NCBI GenBank assembly: GCA_027625205.1
Contig: JAQBVZ010000046.1
Coordinates: forward strand, 1 to 6,289
Source of the DNA: Chloroflexota bacterium
Lineage (GTDB): Bacteria; Chloroflexota; Dehalococcoidia; Lucifugimonadales; Australimonadaceae
Reading direction: 5' to 3'
DNA: 6,289 bases
Made by a program: the position numbers and the translations under genes. Under the pieces are notes generated by a model. The model was not told the DNA's origin. It did no database searches and saw only the letters and a list, made by a program, of their open reading frames with translations. Shown here piece after piece: positions 1-6,281 of this stretch; the first letter of the stretch is position 1; each line of letters starts with the position of its first letter.

Positions 1-2150
1 ATGCAACCACGGGCAAGTCCGCGCTTGAGACTATCATGACCACGCTGCACGCGGGCGGAAAGTTTGGCGGCGGCGCCTATAAAGTCTCCGGTGGTCTGCA
101 CGGCGTGGGCTCCTCCGTGGTGAACGCTCTTTCTGATTTCATGCGCGTTGAAGTCCGCCGGGACGGGCACCTCTACTATCAAGAGTACAGGAAGGGGGCC
201 CCACTCGCAGACGTTGCTGACGACGGCCCTCTGCCTGAAGACCAGAAGACCATGACTGGCACGAAGGTCCGCTTCTATGCAGACCCTGATATATTCACCG
301 TCACCGCCTATGACCGTGACGTGATTCTCCAACGGTTCCGTGAGATGGCCTACCTGAACAAGGGCGTCTCCATTACCCTCAATAGCGAGACTCATCCTGA
401 GGACGATAAGACCTTCTTCTTTCAGGGTGGTATTTCCAGCTTTGTGCGGCACCTGAACCGCAGCAGAGAGGTCCTCCACGACGAACCCTTTTATGTCAGT
501 CAGGTTGTTGACTCCACCACGGTGGAAGTCGCTCTCCAATACAACGGCTCGTTCTATGAGAACACCTACTCCTTTGCCAACTGCATCAACACCGGGGACG
601 GCGGCACCCACCTCGCGGGCTTCCGCTCCGCATTGACCCGCGCCATCAACAACTACGCCCGCAAACAGAAGCTCCTCCGTGATGACCAGAGCAACCTCTC
701 TGGTGATGATGTCCGGGAGGGTCTTACAGCCGTGGTCAGTGTGAAGCTCACGGACCCGCAATTTGAGGGGCAGACCAAGGGCCGCCTGGGAAACGCAGAC
801 ACCAAGGGCATTGTTGAGGCCGTGGTTGTACAGAACCTAGAATTTTATCTGGAAGAGCACCCTAACGAAGCTCGGCGCATCATTGATAAGTGCTTCACCT
901 CCCAACGAGCCCGCGAGGCCGCCCGTAAAGCGCGAGACCTTGTCATTCGCAAGAACGCCATGGACGGCGGTTCGCTCCCCGGTAAATTGGCTGACTGCGC
1001 TGAGCGCAACCCGGAACTGTGTGAGCTCTACGTTGTTGAGGGTGAGTCAGCTGGCGGTTCCGCAAAGATGGGCAGAGACCGGCGGACTCAGGCCATTTTG
1101 CCCCTCAAGGGTAAGATCCTCAACGTTGAGAAGGCCCGGCCGGAGCAGATGTTAGGCCATGAAGAAATCCGCGCGCTTATCACCGCCATTGGCGCGGGGC
1201 TGGGACAGGAATTCAACGTACCCAAGCTCCGGTACCACCGCATCATCATCATGACAGACGCTGACGTGGACGGCGCACACATTCGCACGTTGCTCCTAAC
1301 GTTCTTTTTCCGTCACATGTGGCCCCTCATTGAGAACGGCTACCTATATATAGCCCAGCCGCCTCTCTACCGGGTCTCTCGCGGGCGGTCAGTGGAATAC
1401 AAATTCGCTGAGGCTGACAAGGACGCCTGGATGGCCTCTCAGATGTATGGTCGTATGTCCCTGACGTCTAACGACAAGAAAGTGCAGCTCCAAAGCGCAG
1501 AGATTCGTGACCTCATTCTGCGTCTCAAGGAACTCCAGCTCTGGACTGCTGACTTTGCCTCCATTGGCCTTCTGCCTAAGTTGGTGGGGATATTCTTCAA
1601 GGGGTTGAAGAGCAAATATCCAATCGCCTTTGAAGGGAGAGCCTCAGTGGACGCTCTCCAGGCCTGGTTTGCTGAGAACGGCTACACCTCTACACCAAAG
1701 GTGAACCAGAAGGAGAACCGCTTCAACCTTGTGGTTGACGGTGTAGGCACACTGGACGTCCGCCGCTTGTTTGAGGCGCCGGCCCTGAATCGCTGCTTGC
1801 AGCTCTATGGCCCCATAAGCAAATATGTCGGTGAACATACTTTCACCGTGGTGCGGCGCGATGTTGAGGTTGCTCAAGAGGTCCCGTGGTTTGAGCTTGC
1901 GGCAACCCTTGAGCGGCACGCAGAGAAGGCCGGTATTGGCCTCCAGCGGTACAAGGGCCTAGGGGAGATGAACCCTGACCAGTTGTGGGAGACCACCATG
2001 GACCCCGCAACGCGGACCATGCTGCGGGTGACCGTGGATGATGCGGCAGCCGCCAACTCAATCTTCACGGAACTTATGGGTGATGACGTTGCGCCCCGTA
2101 AGCAATTCATCCAGTCCCACGCCCGTTCCGTTCAGAATCTAGACGTGTAA
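1..2150 (+). CDS. gyrB: DNA gyrase subunit B, 5'-truncated by the window edge
   Basis: GyrB is the ATPase subunit of DNA gyrase, which works with GyrA to introduce negative supercoils. The reading frame is open to the left edge (first full codon at base 3, ATTGKSALETI), so the ATG at 36 is internal; about 80-85 N-terminal residues of the GHKL ATPase domain are missing. Counting from that Met: the ATP-lid region HAGGKF and KVSGGLHGVGSSVVNALS (5-33), the transducer QTK (246-248), the TOPRIM motif EGESAGGSA (335-343), PLKGK (356-360), MTDADVDG (406-413) and the C-terminal QRYKGLGEMN (637-646). QRYKGLGEMN and WETTMDP favour GyrB over ParE. Between EYKF (454-457) and GLQRYKG lie about 180 residues where short GyrBs such as that of B. 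subtilis have about 25, so the full protein would be about 800 residues, as in E. coli. TOPRIM has EGE where EGD is usual. The stop is TAA at 2148-2150. Identification is very secure; only the N-terminus is unseen. Confidence 0.97.
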   Translation, partial: ATTGKSALETIMTTLHAGGKFGGGAYKVSGGLHGVGSSVVNALSDFMRVEVRRDGHLYYQEYRKGAPLADVADDGPLPEDQKTMTGTKVRFYADPDIFTVTAYDRDVILQRFREMAYLNKGVSITLNSETHPEDDKTFFFQGGISSFVRHLNRSREVLHDEPFYVSQVVDSTTVEVALQYNGSFYENTYSFANCINTGDGGTHLAGFRSALTRAINNYARKQKLLRDDQSNLSGDDVREGLTAVVSVKLTDPQFEGQTKGRLGNADTKGIVEAVVVQNLEFYLEEHPNEARRIIDKCFTSQRAREAARKARDLVIRKNAMDGGSLPGKLADCAERNPELCELYVVEGESAGGSAKMGRDRRTQAILPLKGKILNVEKARPEQMLGHEEIRALITAIGAGLGQEFNVPKLRYHRIIIMTDADVDGAHIRTLLLTFFFRHMWPLIENGYLYIAQPPLYRVSRGRSVEYKFAEADKDAWMASQMYGRMSLTSNDKKVQLQSAEIRDLILRLKELQLWTADFASIGLLPKLVGIFFKGLKSKYPIAFEGRASVDALQAWFAENGYTSTPKVNQKENRFNLVVDGVGTLDVRRLFEAPALNRCLQLYGPISKYVGEHTFTVVRRDVEVAQEVPWFELAATLERHAEKAGIGLQRYKGLGEMNPDQLWETTMDPATRTMLRVTVDDAAAANSIFTELMGDDVAPRKQFIQSHARSVQNLDV

Positions 2151-2180
2151 AGCCGGACACGCGCCTACTTCCAGCAATCA

Positions 2181-2211
2181 AGAAGGGGGAGGGCTGAGCC
2201 CTCCCCCTTCT
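2181..2211. terminator. Bidirectional hairpin terminator between convergent gyrB and pyrE
   Basis: The arms at 2181-2195 and 2197-2211 are perfect reverse complements of 15 bases around a single G. In RNA this would fold as a stem of about 13 bp, rich in G-C pairs, with a loop of about 5 bases (CUGAG). It begins 31 bases after the gyrB stop and ends 25 bases before the pyrE stop, so it faces both incoming transcripts. The arms end in TTCT on each strand, but the following U-run is weak: TTCTGCG on the + strand and TTCTTGATTG on the - strand. It could therefore act as an intrinsic terminator or mainly as an RNA-stabilising 3' stem. The position between convergent genes supports termination. 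Confidence 0.8.
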
Positions 2212-2235
2212 GCGTACCTTACGTTTGTAGCCTGT

Positions 2236-2826
2236 CTAGGAGAATTCGGCTGTCGGGGCTATATTGCCAGCCTCATCAGCTTCAAGGATTGCCTTGAAGC
2301 TGTACCCTTCAGCTAAGAATTGCTTGCTACCGCCCTGGTGTCTATCCAGAATTGCTGCCACCAGGACCACCTCGCACCCCGCATCTTCCGCCGCGCGGAC
2401 CGCGTGGAGCAAAGACCCGCCCACAGAGCAAGCGTCATCCACAATTGCAACCTTAGCCTTTGGAGGCAACGGCCCTTCAATGAGCTTCCCCATTCCGTGG
2501 TCTTTGGAACCTTTGCGAACAATGAAGGCGGGGACAGGCATGCCGCCGTCCTGATGGCTGAGCATGGCAATGGAAGCCACCATTGGGTCAGCTCCCAGCG
2601 TTGGCCCACCAACGGCCACAGCACCAGACGCACGCACTAAGGGCAGCAACGCCTGGGCCACCACAGTTGCTCCTTCAGGCGATAGCGTCAGCAGGCGGCC
2701 ATCGAAATAGTACGTGCTCTCTAGTCCGGAGGAGAGCGTGAACTTGCCAAATGACAACGCGCCTAGTTCCTTGCATAGCTCTAGCGTCCGCTGTGCAAGC
2801 GACAGGCGTTCGGTTGTTTCAGTCAT
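2236..2826 (-). CDS. pyrE: Orotate phosphoribosyltransferase
   Basis: PyrE joins orotate to PRPP to make orotidine 5'-monophosphate in de novo pyrimidine synthesis, in the cytosol. The protein is 196 residues, normal for the bacterial family. Visible motifs are FGKFTLSSG (26-34), the glycine-rich VGGPTLGADP (72-81), the flexible catalytic loop RKGSKDHGMGKLIEG (104-118) and the PRPP-binding segment VAIVDDACSVGGS (126-138). Two acidic residues DD are present in that last motif, but the usual TTGGS or STGGS phosphate loop reads SVGGS. The ATG start is preceded by a strong ribosome site, GAGGTGA, four bases upstream. The gene lies 22 bp after the nadD stop and is probably the last gene of an obgE-nadD-pyrE transcript. 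The DHGMGK loop separates it from adenine or xanthine phosphoribosyltransferases, so pyrE is the best call. Confidence 0.93.
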   Translation of the reverse strand: MTETTERLSLAQRTLELCKELGALSFGKFTLSSGLESTYYFDGRLLTLSPEGATVVAQALLPLVRASGAVAVGGPTLGADPMVASIAMLSHQDGGMPVPAFIVRKGSKDHGMGKLIEGPLPPKAKVAIVDDACSVGGSLLHAVRAAEDAGCEVVLVAAILDRHQGGSKQFLAEGYSFKAILEADEAGNIAPTAEFS

Positions 2827-2830
2827 GGCT

Positions 2831-2837
2831 TCACCTC
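2831..2837 (-). promoter_or_regulatory. Strong Shine-Dalgarno site of pyrE
   Basis: On the minus strand the sequence reads GAGGTGA, then AGCC, then the ATG at 2826. This closely matches the anti-Shine-Dalgarno complement and sits in the nadD-pyrE gap. It supports the chosen pyrE start and suggests pyrE is translated independently of nadD. Confidence 0.75.
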
Positions 2838-2848
2838 ATTATCTAAAA

Positions 2849-3472
2849 CTAAAGTGCGACACCAGCCGCGCCTGCAGGTGACCTGTAGAGTCCATTGGCC
2901 TCAACGTAGTCCCGCACGGGTTCTGGGACCAGGTAACGTATCGTCCGTCCCTCCGCCACCAGCTGCCGGATAACCGTGCTGCTGATGTCTATGAGCGGCA
3001 CCTCTACCTCTACAATGCGGTCTGACGCGCCTGGGGCAAGGGCCTCTATCCCATCCAGTCCAACCCTGGGGACGCGTGGCCGGCGCACCACCAACAACGT
3101 CGCCAGCTCCAAGATACGGACAGGGTCTTTCCATCGCGCAAAGCTCTGTAGAGCATCCATGCCCATGATGAAGAACAAGTCGTCATCGGCCTGCTCATGT
3201 AGTTCTTCCAATGTATCCACAGTGAACGTATCACCGGGCCTATCCACTTCAAGCGTCAGCACACCGAACGCGTCATTCCCGCTCACCGCCAGATCTACCA
3301 TGGCTAAGCGGTGCTGACCGGGCAGGATGGTCTCATCCCGCTTCATCCACTGGACGCCCACAGGCACAAAATCAACCCTGTCCAGCGCAAGCTGCGCCCG
3401 GATCTGCTCAGCCACAATGAGGTGACCATTGTGGACCGGGTCAAAAGTGCCGCCTAACAAGCCTCTCCGCAC
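2849..3472 (-). CDS. nadD: Nicotinate-nucleotide adenylyltransferase
   Basis: NadD transfers AMP from ATP to nicotinate mononucleotide, giving deamido-NAD, the step before NAD synthetase. It is a cytosolic enzyme of the nucleotidyltransferase superfamily. The 207-residue protein starts with the nucleotide-binding signature GGTFDPVHNGH (7-17, with the HxGH-type motif), followed by FVPVGVQWMK (35-44), GQHRLAMVDLA (52-62), DTFTVDTLEEL (81-91), FIMGMDALQSFARW (101-114) and the C-terminal ISSTVIRQLVAEGRTIRYLVP (163-183), whose ISSTxIR is the second ATP-binding signature. The start is GTG at 3472, one base after the obgE TAA; GGAG lies ten bases upstream inside obgE, which implies translational coupling. 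A start here places GGTFDP at residue 7, as is normal. The obg-nadD pairing is common in bacteria. The motif set clearly favours NadD over CoaD. Confidence 0.95.
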   Translation of the reverse strand: MRRGLLGGTFDPVHNGHLIVAEQIRAQLALDRVDFVPVGVQWMKRDETILPGQHRLAMVDLAVSGNDAFGVLTLEVDRPGDTFTVDTLEELHEQADDDLFFIMGMDALQSFARWKDPVRILELATLLVVRRPRVPRVGLDGIEALAPGASDRIVEVEVPLIDISSTVIRQLVAEGRTIRYLVPEPVRDYVEANGLYRSPAGAAGVAL

Positions 3473-3473
3473 G

Positions 3474-4751
3474 TTACTGCCACTCCAATTCCAGGCTGCC
3501 TATCCTCACCGTGTCTCCAGAGTCTACTCCCACAGAATCCAGGACTTTTATCACGCCCAGCCGGTCCAGTTCCCCATGGAACTGCATCCGGGCCTTCCAA
3601 TTATTGATGTTTACCATTTCCGCTATCCGCTCAGCTGGTGGGCACGATACCACAAACGTCTCCTCATCCTTCGTTACCGTGGGCCGTAACGTCCGGTACC
3701 GCTGGGCGGAATGATTGATAACAACCTCACGCACCGGCACTCTTTCCTCAGCAGCCACACTCGCCTGGACCATCAAGAGAAGCCGGTCTAGCAGCTTTGT
3801 GATGCCCGTGTGGGTGGCAGAAGAGATCAACTCCGGCTCACTCCCCGCTGCAACAGCCAGGGCCGCTTCCTGGGCCGCTGCTTTCGGTAGCAATTCCGGG
3901 ATATCCATCTTTGTCACCGCAACAACCCTGGGCTTCTCTGGCAACCCTTCACCGTACAGCCGTAACTCCTCATCAATTAACCAAAACGCCTTAACATAGT
4001 CCTCATCCAAGCCGTCAACAAGCTGCAACACCACTCTGGCTCGCTCCACATGCCGTAAGAACTCCAAGCCAAGTCCTTTCCCTGTGTGCGCACCTTCCAG
4101 CAGCCCCGGCACCTCTAACAACACCATTTGGTTCCCTCGATGTTCCACCGTGCCCAGCACCGGCTCCAACGTTGTGAAGGGGTACGCTGCCACCACAGGC
4201 TTTGCCGCCGAAACCACCGAAAGCAACGTGGACTTTCCCGCGTTTGGCGGACCTACAACAGCGACATCAGCCAGGAGTTTCACCTCAATGAGAACATCCA
4301 GTTCCTCACCCAATTCCCCCCCCTCAGCCAACAGCGGCTCTTGGTTTGTAGGGCTTTTGAACCAGGTGTTTCCCTTCCCTCCTTCTCCTCCAAACGCCGC
4401 CACCACCTTCTGGCCCTCAACCTCCAAGTCTCCTACAAGCCGTACCTTTTCACCATCTTTCCATTCCCATAACTGCGTGCCTACCGGAACCCTCACCTGC
4501 TTTGATTTGCCTCTCCTGCCAGTCTTGTTACTTCCACCGCCAGGGTTCCCATCCTGAGCTTCCGCCTTCTGAGACCTGGATAGCTCTTTCAGTGTCCGTA
4601 CGCCCCGGTCTGCAACGAAGATAACGCTTCCACCATCGCCACCATCACCCCCATTAGGTCCGCCATTAGCTACAAATCTCTCCGTGCGGAAGCTGATAGA
4701 GCCATTACCGCCTTTACCCGCAAGGATGTGAAGAATCTTCTTATCTAGCAT
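3474..4751 (-). CDS. obgE: Obg-family GTPase (ObgE/CgtA)
   Basis: Obg is an essential GTPase bound to the large ribosomal subunit, acting in 50S assembly and in the stringent response. The 425-residue protein has the three family domains. The glycine-rich Obg fold covers roughly 1-158, with AGKGGNGSISFR (11-22) and GGPNGGDGGDGGSV (30-43). The G domain follows: G1 GPPNAGKST (167-175), G2 PFTTLEP (191-197), G3 EVPG (213-216), G4 TKMD (280-283) and G5 SSAT (310-313). A C-terminal OCT domain spans about 345-425 and ends GDTVRIGSLELEWQ. G3 normally reads D-x-P-G and G4 usually N-K-x-D, so both are variant here. The ATG at 4751 is preceded by an A-rich AAGAAAAG rather than a clear Shine-Dalgarno. 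The start is fixed by the usual opening of the family (here MLDKKILHILAGKGGNG). It is probably the first gene of the obgE-nadD-pyrE unit. Confidence 0.95.
   Translation of the reverse strand: MLDKKILHILAGKGGNGSISFRTERFVANGGPNGGDGGDGGSVIFVADRGVRTLKELSRSQKAEAQDGNPGGGSNKTGRRGKSKQVRVPVGTQLWEWKDGEKVRLVGDLEVEGQKVVAAFGGEGGKGNTWFKSPTNQEPLLAEGGELGEELDVLIEVKLLADVAVVGPPNAGKSTLLSVVSAAKPVVAAYPFTTLEPVLGTVEHRGNQMVLLEVPGLLEGAHTGKGLGLEFLRHVERARVVLQLVDGLDEDYVKAFWLIDEELRLYGEGLPEKPRVVAVTKMDIPELLPKAAAQEAALAVAAGSEPELISSATHTGITKLLDRLLLMVQASVAAEERVPVREVVINHSAQRYRTLRPTVTKDEETFVVSCPPAERIAEMVNINNWKARMQFHGELDRLGVIKVLDSVGVDSGDTVRIGSLELEWQ
3483..3486 (-). promoter_or_regulatory. Shine-Dalgarno core of nadD within the end of obgE
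   Basis: The minus strand reads GGAG, ten bases, then GTG at 3472. The site lies inside the last codons of obgE, and only one base separates the obgE stop from the nadD start. It supports the GTG start and coupled translation of the two genes. The spacing is slightly long. Confidence 0.55.
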
Positions 4752-4757
4752 TATCTT

Positions 4758-4806
4758 TTCTTAATTCTTAGATCTTCTTATATCAGTTCTTTATAAGTCT
4801 TTATAA
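4758..4806. repeat. Cluster of short direct repeats (TTCTTA and TCTTTATAA)
   Basis: On the + strand TTCTTA occurs at 4758-4763, 4765-4770 and 4775-4780, and TCTTTATAA occurs at 4788-4796 and 4798-4806. The two 9-mers are exactly 10 bp apart, one helical turn. Read on the minus strand they are TTATAAAGA twice, sharing six of nine positions with the consensus DnaA box TTATCCACA. The whole cluster is in the obgE leader. In such AT-rich DNA, chance repeats are plausible. Confidence 0.5.
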
Positions 4807-4837
4807 ATCATACTAGTAAGAACCATATTTCTGTTAA
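4807..4837 (-). promoter_or_regulatory. Possible sigma-70-type promoter for obgE-nadD-pyrE
   Basis: On the minus strand TTAACA (4832-4837) and TATGAT (4807-4812) each match five of six bases of the -35 and -10 consensus. The 19-bp spacing is longer than the usual 17. Transcription would start about 50 bases upstream of the obgE ATG. AT-rich DNA offers several other -10-like hexamers, so this is only the best-looking candidate. Confidence 0.3.
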
Positions 4838-4856
4838 CTCTGTTTACTTAGTCTGC

Positions 4857-4880
4857 GGGAGCAGGCAGTTGCTTGCTCCC
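4857..4880. terminator. GC-rich hairpin after dnaA (possible terminator)
   Basis: GGGAGCA (4857-4863) pairs with TGCTCCC (4874-4880); the inner GGC/GCT extends the stem around an AGTT loop, with one G-U pair on the + strand or an A-C mismatch on the minus strand. It starts 19 bases after the dnaA stop on the minus strand. No U-run follows (GCAGACTAAG), so termination would be inefficient or Rho-aided. It marks the boundary between dnaA and the obgE promoter region. Confidence 0.45.
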
Positions 4881-4898
4881 TGGGGGTGGCGTTCTTCG

Positions 4899-6281
4899 CT
4901 AATTGACCCTGTGAGGTGGAGAAACGGAATGTAGAGCTTGTTGAAGGTTTGTCACAGCGGACCCATACGCGGTCCCTAGGGTGATCTCTTGCTTCACCTT
5001 TTTCAACGAGTTCATCACTGTTGCATGGTTCCGTCCACCTAGAGAAGACCCTATCGTATCTAGTGAACTGTGGAGCTCTTCTCTGAGAAGGAAGCTGGCA
5101 ACGTGCCTTGCCATGGCCGCGTGCCTATCACGACGTTGGCTTGCCATGGCTGCCGGAGTGAGTTGAAAGTAGGCCGCAACAGCCTCAATGATAGCTTCCG
5201 TGGTGAGCGGAGCAGATTCCTCTCCGGGATTCGGTCCCAACACACGTATGGCAAGCTCTAGGTCAACGAGAGCCCCCGTGAGGCTCGCCATAGCGGCTAC
5301 CCGGTTGAGGGAACCCTCTAATTCACGCACGCTGCGGATGGGCCGCTGTGCAATAGCTGTTATGACTTCACCTGGCACCTGCTGCCCTATGTACTTGGCG
5401 TGCGCAGCAAGAATGGCCTGCCGCGTTTCAAGCTCTGGCGCTTGCACATCCGCTAGAAGCCCCCACTCGAAGCGACTCCGCAACCGGTCCTCCAGCAATG
5501 GTAGGGCGCTAGGGGATCGGTCTGAAGTAAGCACAATTTGGTGGTTGGCATCATGCAGCGCATTGAACGTGTGGAAGAGCCCTTCTTGAGTCTGCTCCTT
5601 GCCGCTGAGGAACTGAATGTCGTCAATCAACAGCACGTCCACAGTCCGGTACTTCGCATGGAAATCAGCAGTTTTTCGCTCGCGAATCGCCGTAATGAAC
5701 TCGTTGGTGAAGTGCTCAGTCGTCACGCAGTGGAACCGCAGACCCTTGGCCTGAAGGCGGTGGCCTATAGCTTGGAGAAGGTGGGTCTTGCCAAGGCCCA
5801 CGCCCCCGTAGATGAACAGAGGGTTGTACGCGTGTCCTGGTTGGTCAGCAACAGCCTGCGCTGCGGCAAACGCCAGGTTGTTGGAGGGACCTACGACGAA
5901 TGTGTCGAAGGTGTACCGAGCGTTTAATCCCGGCCGGAGAGAACGGACAGGGCCAGGTGATGAAGGTGATGTGGCTATGTCAGGAATAGGTGCGGGCGGT
6001 GGAGCCTGCTCAACTACGGCATGTGGCTGATGCACGCGGAAGGTCACGCCAACCGGTTGCAGGGAAACAGCAGCCACAGCATCAGTGACAAGTTGATGGA
6101 GACGCTTCTCCAACCACTCTGCGCTAAAGGTGGTGGGCGTGCCTACCACCAGCTCTCCACCCTCAAAGGTGAGGCCAACGGTGCCTTTCAGCCACGTGTC
6201 GAAGCTAGGCCGCGTCACTTGGAGCTGTAAGCGTCCCAGTGCAGCAGTCCATAGGCGAGTGGCAGTCAATGCCTCGGGCAT
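4899..6281 (-). CDS. dnaA: Chromosomal replication initiator protein DnaA
   Basis: DnaA is the ATP-dependent initiator that binds origin boxes, melts the origin and recruits the helicase. The 460-residue protein has the four standard domains: domain I (about 8-80, beginning RLWTAALGRLQLQ), a proline-rich linker (about 84-118), the AAA+ domain (about 120-345) and a DNA-binding domain IV (about 360-460). AAA+ motifs are Walker A GGVGLGKT (159-166), Walker B LLIDD (217-221), sensor I LTSDR (251-255), an arginine finger at R270 in RSRFEWGL, and sensor II VRELEG (318-323). In domain IV the recognition signature reads IGSSLGGRNHATVMNS (410-425) where GGRDHTTV is usual. The ATG at 6281 places domain I as in relatives. 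Only eight bases of upstream sequence are visible, without a Shine-Dalgarno, and the frame stays open to the edge, so an earlier start cannot be excluded. Confidence 0.95.
   Translation of the reverse strand: MPEALTATRLWTAALGRLQLQVTRPSFDTWLKGTVGLTFEGGELVVGTPTTFSAEWLEKRLHQLVTDAVAAVSLQPVGVTFRVHQPHAVVEQAPPPAPIPDIATSPSSPGPVRSLRPGLNARYTFDTFVVGPSNNLAFAAAQAVADQPGHAYNPLFIYGGVGLGKTHLLQAIGHRLQAKGLRFHCVTTEHFTNEFITAIRERKTADFHAKYRTVDVLLIDDIQFLSGKEQTQEGLFHTFNALHDANHQIVLTSDRSPSALPLLEDRLRSRFEWGLLADVQAPELETRQAILAAHAKYIGQQVPGEVITAIAQRPIRSVRELEGSLNRVAAMASLTGALVDLELAIRVLGPNPGEESAPLTTEAIIEAVAAYFQLTPAAMASQRRDRHAAMARHVASFLLREELHSSLDTIGSSLGGRNHATVMNSLKKVKQEITLGTAYGSAVTNLQQALHSVSPPHRVN

Larger units (their letters stand above)
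4752..4850. other. AT-rich intergenic island between dnaA and obgE
   Basis: By count this stretch has about 23 G or C in 99 bases, far below the flanking genes. It holds short direct repeats (4758-4806), the palindromes AGATCT (4770-4775) and GTTAAC (4833-4838), and possible promoter elements for obgE. No open reading frame of note and no canonical DnaA box (TTATNCACA) is seen. It may simply be the obgE promoter and leader. An easily melted segment next to dnaA could also be part of a replication origin, which is speculative. Confidence 0.6.

Noticed and set aside
36..38. ATG at 36 as the true start of gyrB
   Set aside because: The frame is open upstream and encodes ATTGKSALETI, conserved GyrB sequence; starting here would remove the essential ATP-binding residues.
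3213..3221. GTATCCACA inside nadD, one mismatch from the DnaA box TTATCCACA
   Set aside because: A single isolated near-match within coding sequence; similar one-mismatch hits at 2435-2443 (TCATCCACA, in pyrE) and 4948-4956 (TTTGTCACA, in dnaA) are scattered and unclustered, as expected by chance.
4084..4557. 157-residue open frame on the + strand opposite obgE
   Set aside because: It is antisense to a clear Obg coding sequence, has low-complexity Ser/Pro/Thr-rich content from the complement of Gly-rich codons, and shows no family motif.
4857..4880. Hairpin after dnaA as a riboswitch or small RNA
   Set aside because: It is a simple stem-loop with no further conserved structure or aptamer-like sequence; a transcript-end stem is the simpler reading.
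5188..5589. 133-residue + strand open frame opposite dnaA, and the overlapping one at 5538-5927
   Set aside because: Both are mirror frames of the dnaA AAA+ coding region, without ribosome sites or recognisable domains.
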